This document shows, piece by piece, positions 1 to 7,488 of a stretch of 25,781 bases of DNA (position 1 is its first letter; each line of letters begins with the position of its first letter). The notes under the pieces were generated by a model. That model was not told the origin of the DNA. It saw only the letters and a program-made list of their open reading frames with translations, and searched no databases. This DNA is from VAZQ01 sp040510815 (lineage in GTDB: Bacteria; Pseudomonadota; Alphaproteobacteria; Rhizobiales; Xanthobacteraceae), in contig JBEVIH010000017.1 of the NCBI GenBank assembly GCA_040510815.1, positions 1 to 25,781 of the forward strand, written 5' to 3'. A program made the position numbers and the translations under genes.

Positions 1-345
1 GGCATCACCGACGAGGACGAGTTCGACGCGTTCCGCAAGACCATCACCTGGGAAGGCCACGCCGACAAGATCCGCGTCCCCTACCTCGTCGTCGCCGGCG
101 AGTGCGAGGAGCTCAGCCCGATCGAGCATTCCGAGCGGCTGGTGAAGACGGTCAAGGGCCCGAAGCAGATGGTGGTCTATCAGGAATCGCGGCATTCGGT
201 CGGCAACGTGCCGGCCGCCAATCTCGGGCCGTTCCCGCCGATCCTGGTGGCCGACTGGCTGGCGGATCGCCTCGCCGGCAAGCCGTTTCCGAGCGAGCAC
301 TGGTTCGTGCGCTCGAGCGGCCAGATCGACAAGGTGCCGTATTAG
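1..345 (+). CDS. alpha/beta hydrolase, C-terminal part (5' end outside window)
   Basis: The reading frame is open from the first base and ends at a TAG at 343-345, giving about 114 residues of a protein whose start lies outside the window. The visible part matches the last third of an alpha/beta-hydrolase fold. A hydrophobic strand (VPYLVVAGE) leads into a turn with acidic residues (GECEELSP), where the family places the catalytic acid. About 35 residues later comes a histidine in the segment SRHSVGN, the probable catalytic His. The nucleophile elbow (GxSxG) is not in view, so the catalytic triad cannot be checked. Substrate is unknown; dipeptidyl-peptidase-like or DUF1100-type hydrolases are possible. 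The gene converges on the UDP-sugar dehydrogenase that ends at 503. Confidence 0.75.
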   Translation, partial: GITDEDEFDAFRKTITWEGHADKIRVPYLVVAGECEELSPIEHSERLVKTVKGPKQMVVYQESRHSVGNVPAANLGPFPPILVADWLADRLAGKPFPSEHWFVRSSGQIDKVPY

Positions 346-384
346 CACTGCTGCCGGTCGACTTGGGCCACCAACTCGGCTGTC

Positions 385-468
385 ATCATCCGCGTAGGGG
401 ATGATCCAGCAATTACACGTCATTGCAGCATGGCAATGGCGCGACTACTGGATGCCCGCTTGGGCGGG
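385..468. repeat. cluster of small inverted repeats between two convergent genes
   Basis: The 157-base gap between the convergent genes holds three short palindromes: ATCATCC/GGATGAT (385-391 and 399-405), CATTGC/GCAATG (421-426 and 433-438) and CCCGC/GCGGG (455-459 and 464-468). The last sits in a context (ACTGGATGCCCGC..., then GTGTGACGA) resembling a dispersed intergenic REP element common in Bradyrhizobium-like genomes. No T-tract follows any stem, so a Rho-independent terminator is not clearly supported. The family assignment is from memory. Confidence 0.45.
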
Positions 469-502
469 TGTGACGACGGAAAGGCCGCACGCGCCGCCGC
501 GG

Positions 503-1744
503 CTACGCGATCACGTTCGCGTTCTTCAAAAAGCCCCACACGTCGACCACCGGCTTGCCGCCGAAGTCGAGCTCGCGATAGATCGAATGCGGCGCGCACA
601 GGATCAGCAGATCGCTGCGCTCGATCACCTCGTCGAGCGGCCGCAGGTCGGGGTCGATGGTGACGAACGGATCGGTGGTGAGCACCGCGTGGGCGTGGCT
701 CGCCAGCGCCTTCTTGAACTTGTAGCTCAATGACGCGCGGGTATCGTCGATCTCGGCCTTGAACGCCATGCCGAGGAGACCCACGGTCATCGGCGCGAGA
801 TCGTAGCGGCGCCTGAGATCGTCGACGACGTGCAGCACCAGCCCCTCGTTCACCAGCATGGCGGCGTTGCCGAGGCTGAACTGGTTCTGCGCGAAGGCGG
901 CAAGCTGCATGGTGTCCTTGAACAGGCACGGGCCGGCCGCCAGGCCCGGCGTCGGGATGTTGTGCGCGCGCGGGTAGTTGCGCTTCATCGCGTCCAGGAT
1001 CCGCCGATAGTCGAGACCGGCCGATTTGGCGATCAGATAGAACTGGTTGGCGGTCGCGAATTCGATGTAGCGATAGGCGTTGTTGAACAGCTTGGCGAAT
1101 TCCGCCTCGCGCGGCGTCACCATCACGAGCTCGGAGGCGATGGCGGAAAACAGCTTGGCGGCTTCCGCCTCGGCCGCCGGGGTCGTGCCGCTGATGATTT
1201 GCGGCGTCTCCTTCAGTTCCCTGATGCCATGACCCTGGATCATCCGTTCGGGACAGAAGGCGACCTTGAGGTTGCGGCCCTGGCGCCTGAGATAGCCGTC
1301 GAGCCAATCGGTGGTCCCGGGAAACACCGTCGAGCGCAGCACCAAGAGCTGGCCGTCGACGAGATGCGGCAGCAATGCGTCGATGCAACGCTGGACCACC
1401 TCGCGGATGGGATTGAGGAACTCGTCGATCGGCGTGCCGATGGTGATGATCACCGGACCGGGCGCGGAGATGTCGGCCGGCGTGCTCGTGAACCGGAGCC
1501 GGTCCTGCCGCAGCGCCTTGGCGAGAAGCTCCTCGCCGCCATACTCGATGAAGGGCAGGCGCCCGTCTTTCAGCGTCTCGAGCACCTCGCAATTGAGGTC
1601 ATGGACGTTGACCCGGTATCCGGCGTCGGCAAACGCCAGCACCAGCGGGATGCCGACATGGCCGCCGCCGCCGACGATCGTGAGGTCGGCCGCCGCGACC
1701 GGCGCAGCGGTCACCGCGGTGGCTTGGGGACCGGCAAAATTCAA
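503..1744 (-). CDS. UDP-sugar 6-dehydrogenase (UDP-N-acetylmannosamine / UDP-glucose dehydrogenase family)
   Basis: This is an NAD-dependent four-electron oxidoreductase that turns a nucleotide-hexose into its uronic acid. The N-terminal Rossmann motif reads TIVGGGGHVGIPLVLAFAD. It is followed by the family's VLRSTVFPGTT and CPERMIQG segments, the central-helix region (EFAKLFNNAYRY), the catalytic cysteine in AGPCLFKDT (about residue 270) and the C-terminal domain beginning VGLLGMAFKAEIDDTR. The spacing fits WecC/WbpA/TviB-type enzymes, which prefer UDP-HexNAc, though UDP-glucose cannot be excluded. I chose a TTG start at 1744 because CGGAG lies 7 bases before it; a GTG at 1714 is the alternative and is closer to the usual N-terminus. 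The frame is open further upstream but that part is unlike the family. It is the last gene of the leftward nucleotide-sugar cluster, separated by 163 bases from the broken gene before it, so it may have its own promoter. Confidence 0.9.
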   Translation of the reverse strand: MNFAGPQATAVTAAPVAAADLTIVGGGGHVGIPLVLAFADAGYRVNVHDLNCEVLETLKDGRLPFIEYGGEELLAKALRQDRLRFTSTPADISAPGPVIITIGTPIDEFLNPIREVVQRCIDALLPHLVDGQLLVLRSTVFPGTTDWLDGYLRRQGRNLKVAFCPERMIQGHGIRELKETPQIISGTTPAAEAEAAKLFSAIASELVMVTPREAEFAKLFNNAYRYIEFATANQFYLIAKSAGLDYRRILDAMKRNYPRAHNIPTPGLAAGPCLFKDTMQLAAFAQNQFSLGNAAMLVNEGLVLHVVDDLRRRYDLAPMTVGLLGMAFKAEIDDTRASLSYKFKKALASHAHAVLTTDPFVTIDPDLRPLDEVIERSDLLILCAPHSIYRELDFGGKPVVDVWGFLKNANVIA

Positions 1745-1825
1745 CTGACAACTCCGATGGTTAGCATGGGCGCCTGGTGACCGCAGGGGGGCCTCGGGCC
1801 GACTGATCCCGCACCTTAGAGCGCG

Positions 1826-1860
1826 CTGCGCAAAGTGGAAACCGGTTTTGGGAACGTAAT
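1826..1860. repeat. fragment of a dispersed palindromic repeat (AAACCGGTTT core)
   Basis: The gap between the UDP-sugar dehydrogenase and the frameshifted binding-protein gene contains CTGCGCAAAGTGGAAACCGG followed by TTTTGGGAACG. Its centre AAACCGGTTT (1839-1848) is a perfect 10-base palindrome. A related ACCGGTTCTCGG appears at 8696-8707. The wording is like the Rhizobiales palindromic element that carries 'GTGGAAACCGGTTTT'. Nothing else is recognisable between 1745 and 1907. Confidence 0.4.
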
Positions 1861-1907
1861 CAAGCCTGCGCCGATGGCGTTGCGCGTCGACCGTTCGCGC
1901 CACACTC

Positions 1908-2851
1908 CTACACGGCCGCCCGACCCGAACGGCCGAACATGGACGCGGGCTGCGGCAGGCTGGTCACCTCGTCCCAGCTTGGGCACACCCGCGCGTCGAA
2001 CGGCAGGTTCCACCCCGAATAGTTCGTGGCGTCGACGACTTGCACCGGAAGAATGATCTCGCGCGGAACGGCTTCGCCTCGCAAGTGCCGGACGGCAGCC
2101 TCGGTCGCGATACTGCTCATCGTCATGGCGTCGAAGTTCGCGGTGGCCAGCATCCGTCCGGCTTCGATCGCCGCAATCGCCTCGGGAATTGCGTTCACGC
2201 CGACCACCAGCATCTCGCGATGACGCGCGACCGACCCGAGCACGTCCAACACGCCCAGTGCCATGTGATCGTTGGCGCACAGTACCGCGTCCACGCTCGG
2301 CAGCCGATCGATCGTGTCCGCAAAGGCGGCGCGAGCGACGTCGCGCTGGTAATCGCCACGCAGCGACAATCGGACCCTGATGTCAGGATAGTCCGCAAGC
2401 GCCTCATGAAACCCGTTGAGCCGCTCGCGGCTGGTCGCGGATGCAGGCGTCCCTTCGATGATGACGATCTCCCCGCGCCCGGAAAGCTTCGAGAAAAGAT
2501 GACGGCAATGCTCATCGCCAAGGCGTGATCATCCGAGCCGACGAAGCACACGCGTTGGCCGACCGTCGTGCGGGTAATGAAGTTGAACAGTGGAATGCGC
2601 GCGGCGTCGAAGCCGAGAATTGCATCGTTCACCGCGGTTTCATGCACCGGCACGAACACGACCGCGTCGGGCCGCTCCGTAATCGCGCGTTCAATGAGCG
2701 CGATCTGCTCGCGCACATCGTCCGGCTGCTCCGGCACATAATGCGACGTAGCAGCGCCGAGCAGTGTTGCGGCCCGGTCGGCTCCGAGCCGAGCCGCCTG
2801 ATACGCCGGATTGGTGCGATTCTTGGTGAAGACGGCGATTCGCGGTGACAT
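1908..2851 (-). pseudogene. sugar-binding protein (RbsB/Peripla_BP_4 fold), frameshifted
   Basis: Two overlapping minus-strand frames together make one RbsB-like periplasmic-binding-protein fold. The N-terminal half (from ATG 2851, MSPRIAVFTKNRTNPAYQ) runs through VFVPVHETAVNDAI to VGSDDHALAMSIA. The sequence then continues in another frame as HLFSKLSGRGEIVIIEGTP, through DAVLCANDHMALGVLDVLG and VVGVNAIPEAIAAIEAG, to the stop at 1908. One extra base near 2500-2506 would restore a single protein of about 315 residues, so this looks like a one-base deletion or a sequencing error. No secretion signal is visible at any of the possible starts (TTG 2890, ATG 2872, ATG 2851), which is odd for an ABC-transporter binding protein, and none has a good ribosome-binding site. 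No permease or ATPase gene lies nearby. A LacI-like ligand domain that has lost its DNA-binding part is an alternative. Confidence 0.8.
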
Positions 2852-2914
2852 TTCCAACGTCCGTCGGCGCATGTTCCGGAAAAGTCGCAATGCGTGCCGG
2901 TCGCCCCGACTGGT

Positions 2915-3880
2915 TCATTTCCTGAGGCCGGCGCCCGTGACGACCGCCGTCCATCGCTTGGTCTCCTCATCGATGTGACGGCGGAACTCTTCCGGCGTAC
3001 CGCCGATGCGTGCGACCGACTGCGCCTGCAGGGCTTTCCCGACCTCGTCCGATTTGAGCGCCTCGTTGGCGGCGCGCGCGAGCTTATCGATGATCGGCTG
3101 CGGCGTGCCGACCGGCGCGACCAGCCCGAACCACAGCACCGATTCGAAGCCCGGTATCCCGGCCTCGATCATGGTGGGAAGATCGGGAATGATCAGGCTG
3201 CGCTTAGCGTCGGTGACGGCGAGCGCGACCAGCTTGCCCGCGCGCACGTGCTGCATCACGGTCGAGGCCGGTGAGAAATAGCCGTGGATTCGGCCGGCGA
3301 GCAGATCGGTCACGACCTGCGGGCTGCCGGTATAGGGCACGTGAGTGATCTTCACGTCCGCCAGCGACTTGAACAGCTCCAGGGCGAGATGCGTGGAGCT
3401 CGCCACGCCGGAGGAGCCGAACGAGATCGACTCAGGCTTGGCCTTGGCGAGCGCGACCAGGTCCTTGACGCTTTTTACGTGGCTCTCGGGATTCACCACA
3501 AGCACGGTCGGCGTCGAGGTGAGCAGCGTGATCGGGATGAAATCCTTGACGAAATCGAAAGTGAGATTCGGATTCATCGCCGCGTTGATGACATTGGCGG
3601 CGGAGCCGATATACAGCGTGTAGCCGTCCTTCGCGGCGCGCGCGACCGCAGCCGCCGCGAGACTCGATGCCGCGCCGGGCCGATTCTCGACCACGAACTG
3701 CTGCCCGAGGATCTGGCCGATCTTGGCGCCGACCACGCGGGCGGAGATGTCGGCGGTGGTGCCCGCCGGAAACCCGCTGACGATGTGCACGGGCGCCGTC
3801 GGATAATCCTGCGCCCGCGCCGGGGCAACGCCGACCCATGCCAATATTACGGCGGCGACGACTTGGGAGATTCCTCTCAT
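2915..3880 (-). CDS. TctC/Bug-family tripartite tricarboxylate transporter substrate-binding protein
   Basis: The 321-residue product starts with a Sec signal peptide (MRGISQVVAAVILAWVGVAPARAQ) ending in ARA-Q and is then a full-length Bug protein. It shows the family's first strand and loop (YPTAPVHIVSGFPAGTTADISAR), the VVENRPGA segment, PYTGSPQVVTDLLAGRI in the middle and LPTMIEAGIPGFE near the C-terminus. Such proteins bind carboxylates or other small organic molecules in the periplasm for a TctAB permease. No tctA/tctB is in view, so it is an orphan, as is common in bacteria with many Bug proteins. GAGGAA lies 4 bases before the ATG. It sits 40 bases after the methyltransferase on the same strand, inside an otherwise sugar-nucleotide cluster, so it may be co-transcribed although its function seems unrelated. 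Confidence 0.93.
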   Translation of the reverse strand: MRGISQVVAAVILAWVGVAPARAQDYPTAPVHIVSGFPAGTTADISARVVGAKIGQILGQQFVVENRPGAASSLAAAAVARAAKDGYTLYIGSAANVINAAMNPNLTFDFVKDFIPITLLTSTPTVLVVNPESHVKSVKDLVALAKAKPESISFGSSGVASSTHLALELFKSLADVKITHVPYTGSPQVVTDLLAGRIHGYFSPASTVMQHVRAGKLVALAVTDAKRSLIIPDLPTMIEAGIPGFESVLWFGLVAPVGTPQPIIDKLARAANEALKSDEVGKALQAQSVARIGGTPEEFRRHIDEETKRWTAVVTGAGLRK

Positions 3881-3920
3881 GGCTTCCTCTCTTGGCTAGG
3901 CAAACGCCCGCTCCCGGCGT

Positions 3921-5195
3921 TCACAAGACGCGCGGAGCGGGCAGCGGCGTGACCAGCATGCCGCGATAGCCTTTCGTCCTGAGCTTGGGCGCGAGCTCGT
4001 CGGCGATGTGCCAGGAAAACACGATCGCGCAATCCGGCTGGTCGCTGAACAGCCGGCTTTCCTCGACCACCGGGATGCGCGTGCCCGGCATGCACTTGCC
4101 GATCTTGAGCGAGCCCGCGATCTCGCACACGTAGTCGATGATCGCCTCGTCGAAGCCGAGATAGTTCACCAAGGTCGAGGCGCGCGAGGGCGCGCTGATG
4201 CCGCAGATGCGCGCTCCCTTCTCTTTCAGGTCGCGGATCATCGCCAGCAGCCGCAGCTTCGACAGCAAGACGTCGTCGCGGAAAGCTCGCAGGCGCTCGC
4301 GCATCGCTTCGCCGCGCGGTTCGGCGGCGAGCATCCTGCCCACGCTGTCGCTCACCGGCCGGACGCCGCGTCGCGCGGCGTAGACGCGGATCGACCCGCC
4401 GTGGCTCGGGATCGGCCGCGCGTGGAACACTTCGAGGCCGTGCATCTCGAGCAGATGCGCGAGGCTGCCGACCGAATAGTAGCGCAGGTGCTCGTGATAG
4501 ATGGTGTCGTACTGCAGCTTTTCGAGCAACCCAATCAGGTAATGCGATTCGGAAATGAACACGCCGTCGGGGCCGAGCAGGTCGAGGATACCCTCGACGA
4601 TCGCGTGTACGTCCTCGATATGGGCAAAGCAGTTCGCCGCGGTGACGACGCGCGCGGCCCCATGCTCGCGCTTGACCTCGGCCGCGGTCGTCGGCGTGAA
4701 GTAGCGCATCAGCGTCGGGATGCCGCGGCGATTGGCGATCTTGCCCACCTCGGTCGGCTCGATGCCGAGCACGCGGTGACCGCCGTCCTGGAAATTCGAC
4801 AACAGCGTGCCGTCGTTCGAGCCGATGTCGATGACAAGGTCATTGGCCCCGAGCCCGAGCATCGCCGAAGCCTCGAAATAGAGATCGGCGAAATTGTCCC
4901 GCAGGACCTTGGTGGTGCCGCTCGTGTACGGATATTCCGGAGGAAAGATGATGCTCGGATCGACCGCCAGGCCGAGCTGCACCAGGTCGCATTTCGCGCA
5001 GTGGAGCAGATTGGTCGGAAACCACGGCTGCTGGCGCGGCACCTCGCCGATCGACACCATCTGGTTGACCGGCGGCATGTAGCCGAGCGACAGCACAGTC
5101 TCGAGCGGCGCATGCCCGCAGACCTGACAGCACTCGATCGGAACGCTTGCGCCGGTGCCGGCGGCCCGCGCGACTTTCTCGGGAAACAACGCCAT
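3921..5195 (-). CDS. class I SAM-dependent C-methyltransferase with N-terminal zinc-binding domain
   Basis: This is a three-part sugar C-methyltransferase of the TylC3/NovU type. Residues about 20-75 hold two cysteine pairs (CCQVCG and CAKCDL) expected to bind zinc (Methyltransf_13). The SAM-binding motif VIDIGSNDGTLLSNF follows, and the C-terminal half (EHLRYYSVGSLAHLLEMHGL, then GISAPSRASTLVNYLG) matches the Methyltransf_14 region. The family methylates a carbon of a keto-sugar nucleotide, producing a branched sugar; the exact substrate here is inferred from neighbours only. The ATG at 5195 is directly preceded by AAAGGAG with no spacing, so a TTG at 5189 (6 bases after the Shine-Dalgarno) is a serious alternative. 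Upstream in-frame starts would overlap the end of the epimerase gene. The gene lies 14 bases after the epimerase stop, in an apparent operon. Confidence 0.88.
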   Translation of the reverse strand: MALFPEKVARAAGTGASVPIECCQVCGHAPLETVLSLGYMPPVNQMVSIGEVPRQQPWFPTNLLHCAKCDLVQLGLAVDPSIIFPPEYPYTSGTTKVLRDNFADLYFEASAMLGLGANDLVIDIGSNDGTLLSNFQDGGHRVLGIEPTEVGKIANRRGIPTLMRYFTPTTAAEVKREHGAARVVTAANCFAHIEDVHAIVEGILDLLGPDGVFISESHYLIGLLEKLQYDTIYHEHLRYYSVGSLAHLLEMHGLEVFHARPIPSHGGSIRVYAARRGVRPVSDSVGRMLAAEPRGEAMRERLRAFRDDVLLSKLRLLAMIRDLKEKGARICGISAPSRASTLVNYLGFDEAIIDYVCEIAGSLKIGKCMPGTRIPVVEESRLFSDQPDCAIVFSWHIADELAPKLRTKGYRGMLVTPLPAPRVL

Positions 5196-5209
5196 CTCCT
5201 TTGGGCTGA

Positions 5210-6193
5210 TCAGGCCAACGGCGCCAGGTGTTCGTGCTCCCAGTACCACTGGATCGTCGGCGGCAAGCCGTTATCGAGGGTGACGCGGGGTCTATAGCCG
5301 AGCGCGGACAATTTCGAAATATCGGGGCAGCGGCGCGGCGTGCTGCCGCGCGGCGAGGCGGATGGACGCAACGCGACCTCCCGTCCCGCGATCCTGGCCA
5401 TCCGGCGGGCGAGCTCGGCGATGGCGATCTCGTCGGTGGTGCCGACGTGGTAGATGCCCAGATGCTCGCCGCGCTCGCGCATGACCATCACGCCGGCCAC
5501 CAGATCGTCGACGTGGCAGAAGCTGCGCGTCTCCTCGCCGCTGCCCTGGATCGACAGCGGCAGCACGCCGTCCGGATGCGCGGAAATCGCCAGCTTGAGC
5601 CGTACCGCGAATTGCGGGATGACGTGATCGAAGCCCATGTCCGGGCCATAGACGTTGTGCGGCCGGAAAATCAACACCCGCTCGAAATGCTTGCGGCCGT
5701 GGTTGATCGCCATGATCTCGCTGATGATCTTGCCGGCGCCGTAGGACAGGCGCGGGTTGAGCGGATCGGGGACCACGAGCGGCGCGGTCTCGTCGGTCGG
5801 CACGTGCGGCGGCGACTGGTAGACTTCCGAGCTCGAGGCCAGCAGCAGCGTGCCGATGCCGTGATGCCGGCAGGCGTCGATGACGTTGACGATGCCCTTG
5901 ACGCCGACGTCGAGCACGACCTCGGGCGCGTTGTAGAAGGCGGCCGTGCCGTTGACGTAGGCGAGGTGATGCACCTCCTCGATCCCGCGCATGGCGGCCT
6001 CGACGGCGGCGGCATCGCGGATGTCGCCCCTGACGAATTCGAGGTCGCGGTCGAGACCGGCCAGACGTCGCATGGCGCCGCGGGAATTGTCGTCGAACAC
6101 CCGCACGGTCTCGCCCCGGCGCACCAGCGCCTTGACCAGCGCGGCCCCGATGAAGCCGCTGCCGCCGGTCACCAGGATGCGGCGCGCGCTCAC
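5210..6193 (-). CDS. NAD-dependent sugar-nucleotide epimerase/dehydratase (extended SDR)
   Basis: The 327-residue protein is an extended short-chain dehydrogenase acting on nucleotide sugars. It has the NAD motif ILVTGGSGFIG at residues 6-16, the acidic residue at the end of strand 2 (VRVFDDNSRG), the strand-4 segment HHLAYVNGT, the active-site serines LLASSSEVYQ and the catalytic YxxxK pair at about Y151 and K155 (SYGAGK). The C-terminal part (FCHVDDLVAGV, then ELARRMARIAG) is the substrate-binding domain. C4 epimerisation or 4,6-dehydration are both possible; motifs do not separate them. It starts with GTG at 6193, overlapping the stop of the Gfo/Idh gene by four bases (GTGA), a strong sign of translational coupling. 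The methyltransferase follows after 14 bases. Confidence 0.92.
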   Translation of the reverse strand: MSARRILVTGGSGFIGAALVKALVRRGETVRVFDDNSRGAMRRLAGLDRDLEFVRGDIRDAAAVEAAMRGIEEVHHLAYVNGTAAFYNAPEVVLDVGVKGIVNVIDACRHHGIGTLLLASSSEVYQSPPHVPTDETAPLVVPDPLNPRLSYGAGKIISEIMAINHGRKHFERVLIFRPHNVYGPDMGFDHVIPQFAVRLKLAISAHPDGVLPLSIQGSGEETRSFCHVDDLVAGVMVMRERGEHLGIYHVGTTDEIAIAELARRMARIAGREVALRPSASPRGSTPRRCPDISKLSALGYRPRVTLDNGLPPTIQWYWEHEHLAPLA

Positions 6194-7254
6194 CGCGGTC
6201 CCTCGCCGGCATCCGGCGGCGGCACCTCGACGAAACGGCCGCTGGCGTGCGCGCGACGCGCCGCGTCGATCAGGACCTGCGCGCGATATCCTTCCGCAAG
6301 CCCAGGCGAAGCGGTGCCGCCGCTCGCGCAGGCATCGAGGAAGCGCCGCGCGAGCCGCGACGCCGAGGCGATGCGTCCGTCGGGGAATTGCGCGGCGGAT
6401 GCATCCTCGACCTCGACCGCCCGCAACGCCTGTTCGGAGCGGCTGGCATATTGGAGCTCGAACCCGCGCATGTAATCGGCGGACCGGTTGGCCAGCACCA
6501 AGGTGCCGTCGTCGCCATAGAACTCGAGGCGGTGACCCGAGCCGAGAAAAGAGGCGCAGCTCATCTGCAGGCTCACCCCGGCGCCCGACGCCAAGGCGAG
6601 CGCGAGCACGATGCCGCTCTCGGTGTCGTCGCCGCCATCAGGCAGGTGGAAGACGCGGGCGTTGAGTCCGAGGATCGGCCCACAGAACCATTCGAGATAG
6701 TGGAAGCAATGACTGACGAAATTGCCGAGCACGCCGCCGCCGTCATCGCCGCGCGTCTTCCAGCTCGCAAGCCGCAGGCGCGTCGCCTGGTTTTCGACGT
6801 TCCAGGTCACGACGACGTGGCGCAGCCGCCCGATCGCACCGTCGGCCAGCATGGCCTTGGCTCGACGCCAAGCCGCGATCTCCGGAAAACCGAAATCGAT
6901 CATCGCCGGCCGGGCGCCCTTTCGCGCCGCTGCGAGCATCGCCTCGGCGCCCGCGAGGTCGGCCGCCAACGGCTTTTCCACGAACACCGCCTTGCCGTGG
7001 TCCAGCGCGCGCCGCGCGATTTCCGGCTGCCGGCTTGGCGGAACCGCGATCGCGACCGCATCGACGGCCGGGTCCTCGACCAGCGCGGTCCAGGCGCCGC
7101 CGCCGCGCGCCACGTTCGCCGCCCGCGCCAGTTCGGCGGTGCGCGCGGCGTCGGTCCCGGCGAGCGCCACCACCTCGCAGCGCGGATCGGTGCGGAACGC
7201 CGGCAGCAGGACGGTCCGTCCGTAATTGCAGCCAACGATACCCACACGGATCAA
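6190..7254 (-). CDS. Gfo/Idh/MocA-family NAD(P)-dependent oxidoreductase
   Basis: The product of about 354 residues has a Rossmann N-terminus (IRVGIVGCNYGRTVLLPAF), the AVPPSRQPEIARRALDHGK region and the family's hallmark EKP (VFVEKPLAADL), followed by the Gfo/Idh C-terminal domain. Such enzymes oxidise or reduce a sugar hydroxyl or keto group; WlbA-like members act at C3 of UDP-N-acetylglucosaminuronate, a reasonable guess next to a UDP-sugar dehydrogenase. I chose a TTG start at 7254 because GGAGGG sits 6 bases before it and the frame upstream is unlike the family. It is the first gene of the leftward cluster. A short frame of unclear status ends at 7251, overlapping this TTG. Confidence 0.9.
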   Translation of the reverse strand: MIRVGIVGCNYGRTVLLPAFRTDPRCEVVALAGTDAARTAELARAANVARGGGAWTALVEDPAVDAVAIAVPPSRQPEIARRALDHGKAVFVEKPLAADLAGAEAMLAAARKGARPAMIDFGFPEIAAWRRAKAMLADGAIGRLRHVVVTWNVENQATRLRLASWKTRGDDGGGVLGNFVSHCFHYLEWFCGPILGLNARVFHLPDGGDDTESGIVLALALASGAGVSLQMSCASFLGSGHRLEFYGDDGTLVLANRSADYMRGFELQYASRSEQALRAVEVEDASAAQFPDGRIASASRLARRFLDACASGGTASPGLAEGYRAQVLIDAARRAHASGRFVEVPPPDAGEGPR

Positions 7255-7412
7255 GATGAGCCCTCCGGGCCCAAATCCAGGCCAGTTCCCGCCGGGAGGC
7301 GGACGGCGTTCACGGCGCGCACGCCGAAGTCGAGCGTCCCACCCGCCTTGGTGGCAGATACCACATGTCGGCCGTGGACCGGAACCGTGGCGACGGCGCG
7401 ACCGGCTGCCGG

Positions 7413-7440
7413 TTGCGTGCGGCGGCGCGATTGGCATAAT
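7413..7440 (+). promoter_or_regulatory. candidate sigma-70 promoter for the TPR gene
   Basis: TTGCGT (7413-7418) and CATAAT (7435-7440) are separated by 16 bases, a reasonable housekeeping promoter about 50 bases before the GTG start at 7489. Directly after it, CGAACG (7441-7446) and CGTTCG (7456-7461) form an inverted repeat that could be an operator or a leader hairpin. Confidence 0.4.
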
Positions 7441-7488
7441 CGAACGGCCCGACATCGTTCGGCCGCTCTTGCGGATAGACATGCGACC

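Noticed and set aside
6247..7488. Very long plus-strand open frame running into the TPR gene from inside the Gfo/Idh gene
   Set aside because: It is the mirror frame of the high-GC Gfo/Idh gene; the signal peptide shows the TPR protein starts near 7489.
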